From: Pelagibacterales bacterium MED-G43
GTDB lineage: Bacteria; Pseudomonadota; Alphaproteobacteria; Pelagibacterales; Pelagibacteraceae
Direction: 5' to 3'
Assembly: GCA_002457475.1 (NCBI GenBank)
Contig: NTJK01000013.1
Span: forward strand, 1 to 15,555
DNA length: 15,555 bases
The translations under genes were made by a program, and so were the position numbers. Within the stretch, counting starts at the first letter, position 1; each line of letters opens with the position of its first letter. Shown here piece after piece: positions 12,836 to 15,555 of this stretch. The notes below the pieces were generated by a model. That model was given only the letters and a program-made list of their open reading frames with translations, was not told the origin of the DNA and ran no database searches.

Positions 12836-15555
12836 ATTTTTTCTACGTATTTCTTGGCTTTTAGAGACTTAAGATCTTTTACATCAAATTTTCTATTTTC
12901 TTGCAACGAGAAAAAAGCTTGTTTATTTTGATTTTTAATAATTAGGTTAATTTTTGTCTCACCTTTATTTGATAATAATTGCTTTATCTCATCGAGATTA
13001 TAATCATTTTTAAGCTCTATAGTTACTTTTGAATAAGGTTTATTTATTACATCATCTAAATAAAGGATTTTTTTTACATTTACTCTTTTTTTTATATCTT
13101 CTCCAGAAACTTTATCTTTTTGTAAAGTCAAAACAAAAGACTCTGACTCTTTTAATTTTTCTCTGTTTGAAACTAATATCTCAGCAAATAAAAAAAGTTC
13201 AAATTCTGCCTGTTTATCGCTGAATTTTACTATGGCGTAAGGAGTTCCTTTTGCACTTTTTTTTTCTTGTATTGACATAATTGTGCCTGCCACCAAACCC
13301 TCACTTTTTTCATTTTCATAAAATTGATCATAAGAACTTATGTTCAGTTGATTAAAAATTTCCTCAAACTCATTTAACGGGTGATTGGTTAAATAGAACC
13401 CAATTGATTTAAATTCCTCGGATAAGAGTTCTTTTTGTGACCATGTTTTCGAGGGTAAAAACTCAAAGTCTGTAAGATTATTATCTTGATCTCCAAAAAG
13501 ATTTGATTGATGATTATTTTTATCATCATTGATATTTTTAATTTGCTGAATAATTTTAGGTATTGAATTTAAAATCTTATTTCTATCTTTATCAAATTCA
13601 TCAAACACTCCTGCTTTAACCAAACCTTCTAGTTGCAGCTTATTAACATCTTTTGCATCTACTCTATAAATGAAATCAACGAAAGATTTGAAGTCTCCAT
13701 TCTTTTCTCTCTCTTTTGTAATATTTGATATAGCTTCAAAACCAACATTTTTTATTGCGCCAAGTCCATAAATAATTTTGCCATTTGTAGCTTTAAAATC
13801 TGAAAAGCATTTATTAATTGATGGTTTGACTATTTCAATTTTAAGCTTTTTTAATTCTTCCACAAATTCTCTCAACTTAGAAGTATTTGTGAGTTCTGTA
13901 GACATTGTTGCTGCAATAAAATCTTCTTTATAATAAGTTTTTAGAAAAGCTGTTTGATAAGCTATCAAGGCATAAGCAGCGGCATGACTTTTATTAAAAC
14001 CATACTGTGCGAAGGGCTCTATTTTTGTAAAAACAAAACTTGCAACATCTTTTGCTATTCCATTTTTTAAAGATCCGTTAATAAATCTCTCTTTCTGTTT
14101 ATCTAATTCTGCTTTCTTTTTTTTACCCATAGCCCGTCTTAAGATATCTGCTTCACCAGCTGTAAAACCAGCCAGTGTTTGGGCAATTTGCATAACTTGT
14201 TCTTGATAAATAATTATTCCATAAGTTGGTGTTAGTATTTCTTTTAAAGTTGGGTGAATGTAGTCAGGTTCTTTAATTCCATTTTTGCAATCATTATAAA
14301 TTGGGATATTGCTCATAGGTCCCGGTCTGTATAAAGCAACAAGTGCAATTATATCGTCAAACTTATTTGGTTTCATTTGTTTAATGGCTTCTCTCATTCC
14401 AGCACTTTCAAGTTGGAATAATCCTGTTGTTTCACCTGTTGAAAGCAAAGAAAAAACTTTTTTGTCGTTATGATCAATTTTACTTATATTTAAATCAATT
14501 TTTTTTGATTGTAATCTTTTTATAGTGTTATCGATTACAGTAAGAGTTTTTAAACCAAGAAGATCAAACTTAACAAGTCCAGCATTTTCTGAAGAGTACA
14601 TATCATATTGAGTTGATGGCAAAGTTAAATTTGAATTATGATCAATATATAGTGGAAATTCTTCAGCAAGCTTATCACCAGCGATTACTACCCCAGCAGC
14701 ATGAGTTGCCATATTACGATTTAGTCCCTCTAATTTTAAAGAAAGCTCCAAAAGTTTTTTTACCTTAATATTACTTTTAACTTCTTCTTTAAATCTTGGC
14801 TCTCGATCAATTGACTCCTGAAGCGTAAGAGGTCTAGAAGGATCGAATGGCACCATTTTACAAATTCTATCAACGTGTCCATAGGATAGACCTAGGACAC
14901 GACCAACATCTCTTAAAACCATCCTTGCTTTTAATTTACCAAAAGTAATGATGTGAGCTACACCATTTTTATATTTTGATTTTAAATATTCAAATACCTG
15001 ATCTCTCTTTTCTTCACAAAAATCTATATCAAAATCTGGCATTGAAATTCTGTCAGGATTTAAAAATCTTTCAAATATCAAATCAAACTCTATTGGATCT
15101 AAATCTGTTATATCTAAACAATAGGCTACTAACGATCCTGCTCCTGACCCTCTTCCAGGACCAACTGGAATAGAATTATTTTTAGCCCATTTTATGTAAT
15201 CAGATACTATTAAAAAATAACTAGCATAATCCATGGAATTAATAATGTTTAATTCATGAGATAATCTAACCTCATAAATTTCTTTAATTTGTTCTTTTGT
15301 TTTAATTTTATTTTTTTTTAAAATGAAGTTTTCTAGTCTGCTCTGTAATCCCTTTGTAGCTAATTTTGTCAGTTCCTCCTCTGGAGATCCGCTTTCTTTA
15401 CTGGCTATAGAGGGAAGGATTGGTCTTGATTTTTTTGGTTTAAAATTAAATCTCAAATGAAAACTATAATTATTTTCTAGCGCTTCAGGAATATCTGAAT
15501 ATAAGATTTCTAATTCTTCCTGAGATTTGATAAAATGTTGATTACTATATCTAAA
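12826..15555 (-). CDS. dnaE: DNA polymerase III alpha subunit (partial, N-terminus outside window)
   Basis: DnaE is the replicative polymerase catalytic subunit. The frame is open to the right edge, giving 909 visible residues; the TTG at 15454-15456 is internal, since the 33 codons before it (with SNQHFIKSQEELE and SDIPEALENNYS) match the family's conserved stretch after the PHP domain. Numbering from the edge, the palm motif PDFDIDF lies at 173-179 with catalytic Asp174 and Asp176, and KFDLLGLKTLT holds the third Asp near 331. PVGPGRGSGAGSL near 130-142, YRPGPM and the QLESAGMREAI region follow, then a helix-hairpin-helix segment, an OB-fold (about AGTIMSIQEKKSAKGTPYAIV) and the C-terminal tau-binding region. 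About 230-260 N-terminal residues, the PHP domain, are missing. It is followed by a hairpin terminator, so rpsB probably has separate transcription. Confidence 0.97.
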   Translation of the reverse strand, partial: FRYSNQHFIKSQEELEILYSDIPEALENNYSFHLRFNFKPKKSRPILPSIASKESGSPEEELTKLATKGLQSRLENFILKKNKIKTKEQIKEIYEVRLSHELNIINSMDYASYFLIVSDYIKWAKNNSIPVGPGRGSGAGSLVAYCLDITDLDPIEFDLIFERFLNPDRISMPDFDIDFCEEKRDQVFEYLKSKYKNGVAHIITFGKLKARMVLRDVGRVLGLSYGHVDRICKMVPFDPSRPLTLQESIDREPRFKEEVKSNIKVKKLLELSLKLEGLNRNMATHAAGVVIAGDKLAEEFPLYIDHNSNLTLPSTQYDMYSSENAGLVKFDLLGLKTLTVIDNTIKRLQSKKIDLNISKIDHNDKKVFSLLSTGETTGLFQLESAGMREAIKQMKPNKFDDIIALVALYRPGPMSNIPIYNDCKNGIKEPDYIHPTLKEILTPTYGIIIYQEQVMQIAQTLAGFTAGEADILRRAMGKKKKAELDKQKERFINGSLKNGIAKDVASFVFTKIEPFAQYGFNKSHAAAYALIAYQTAFLKTYYKEDFIAATMSTELTNTSKLREFVEELKKLKIEIVKPSINKCFSDFKATNGKIIYGLGAIKNVGFEAISNITKEREKNGDFKSFVDFIYRVDAKDVNKLQLEGLVKAGVFDEFDKDRNKILNSIPKIIQQIKNINDDKNNHQSNLFGDQDNNLTDFEFLPSKTWSQKELLSEEFKSIGFYLTNHPLNEFEEIFNQLNISSYDQFYENEKSEGLVAGTIMSIQEKKSAKGTPYAIVKFSDKQAEFELFLFAEILVSNREKLKESESFVLTLQKDKVSGEDIKKRVNVKKILYLDDVINKPYSKVTIELKNDYNLDEIKQLLSNKGETKINLIIKNQNKQAFFSLQENRKFDVKDLKSLKAKKYVEKITV

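Noticed and set aside
15454..15456. TTG as the start codon of dnaE
   Set aside because: The frame continues open upstream to the window edge, and the 33 extra residues match the conserved DnaE region that follows the PHP domain, so the true start is outside the window.
1..15555. CRISPR arrays, insertion sequences, attachment sites, tRNA or rRNA genes
   Set aside because: No regularly spaced direct repeats, transposase or integrase motifs, tRNA cloverleaf with a T-loop GTTC-type core, or rRNA-like GC-rich blocks were seen; only the 116-bp gap before rpsB is non-coding at any length.

Overview
The window is a strongly AT-rich, densely packed bacterial chromosome segment. Gene content, gene order, very short intergenic spacing and Lys/Ile/Asn-rich proteins fit a streamlined marine alphaproteobacterium of the SAR11 (Pelagibacterales) type. 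That assignment is an inference from composition and synteny; no 16S or other taxonomic marker is present.

Layout, right to left because nearly everything is on the minus strand. The right edge cuts dnaE (replicative DNA polymerase III alpha), whose PHP domain and start lie outside the window. A 116-bp gap follows, the longest non-coding stretch here. It holds a hairpin/U-tract terminator for dnaE, a probable promoter, and a relatively GC-rich leader before rpsB that can fold into a hairpin, an enclosing stem and a possible pseudoknot reaching the ribosome-binding region. From rpsB onward 13 genes run without a gap longer than 12 nt, many joined by 1-14 nt overlaps: rpsB, tsf, frr (translation), uppS, cdsA, dxr (isoprenoid, undecaprenyl and phospholipid precursors), bamA, skp/ompH (outer-membrane protein assembly), lpxD, fabZ, lpxA, lpxI (lipid A and fatty acid synthesis), a PQQ-type sugar dehydrogenase, and lpxB. 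At the left edge the last 34 codons of an unrecognised plus-strand gene converge on lpxB with only 3 nt between stop codons.

The cluster links protein synthesis capacity to building the envelope. UppS makes the undecaprenyl carrier; CdsA supplies CDP-diacylglycerol; DXR feeds the MEP isoprenoid pathway that UppS uses; BamA and Skp deliver outer-membrane proteins; LpxA, LpxD, LpxI and LpxB carry out four of the steps from UDP-GlcNAc to lipid A disaccharide, with FabZ supplying acyl chains. LpxC, LpxK and Kdo transferase genes are not in the window.

The main points for a second look are the structured rpsB leader, the absence of pyrH between tsf and frr and of rseP between dxr and bamA (both usual at those places in proteobacteria), the sugar dehydrogenase gene translationally overlapped into the lipid A genes, and an unusual residue in UppS. 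I did not find a mobile element, CRISPR array, tRNA, rRNA or clearly novel multi-gene system.
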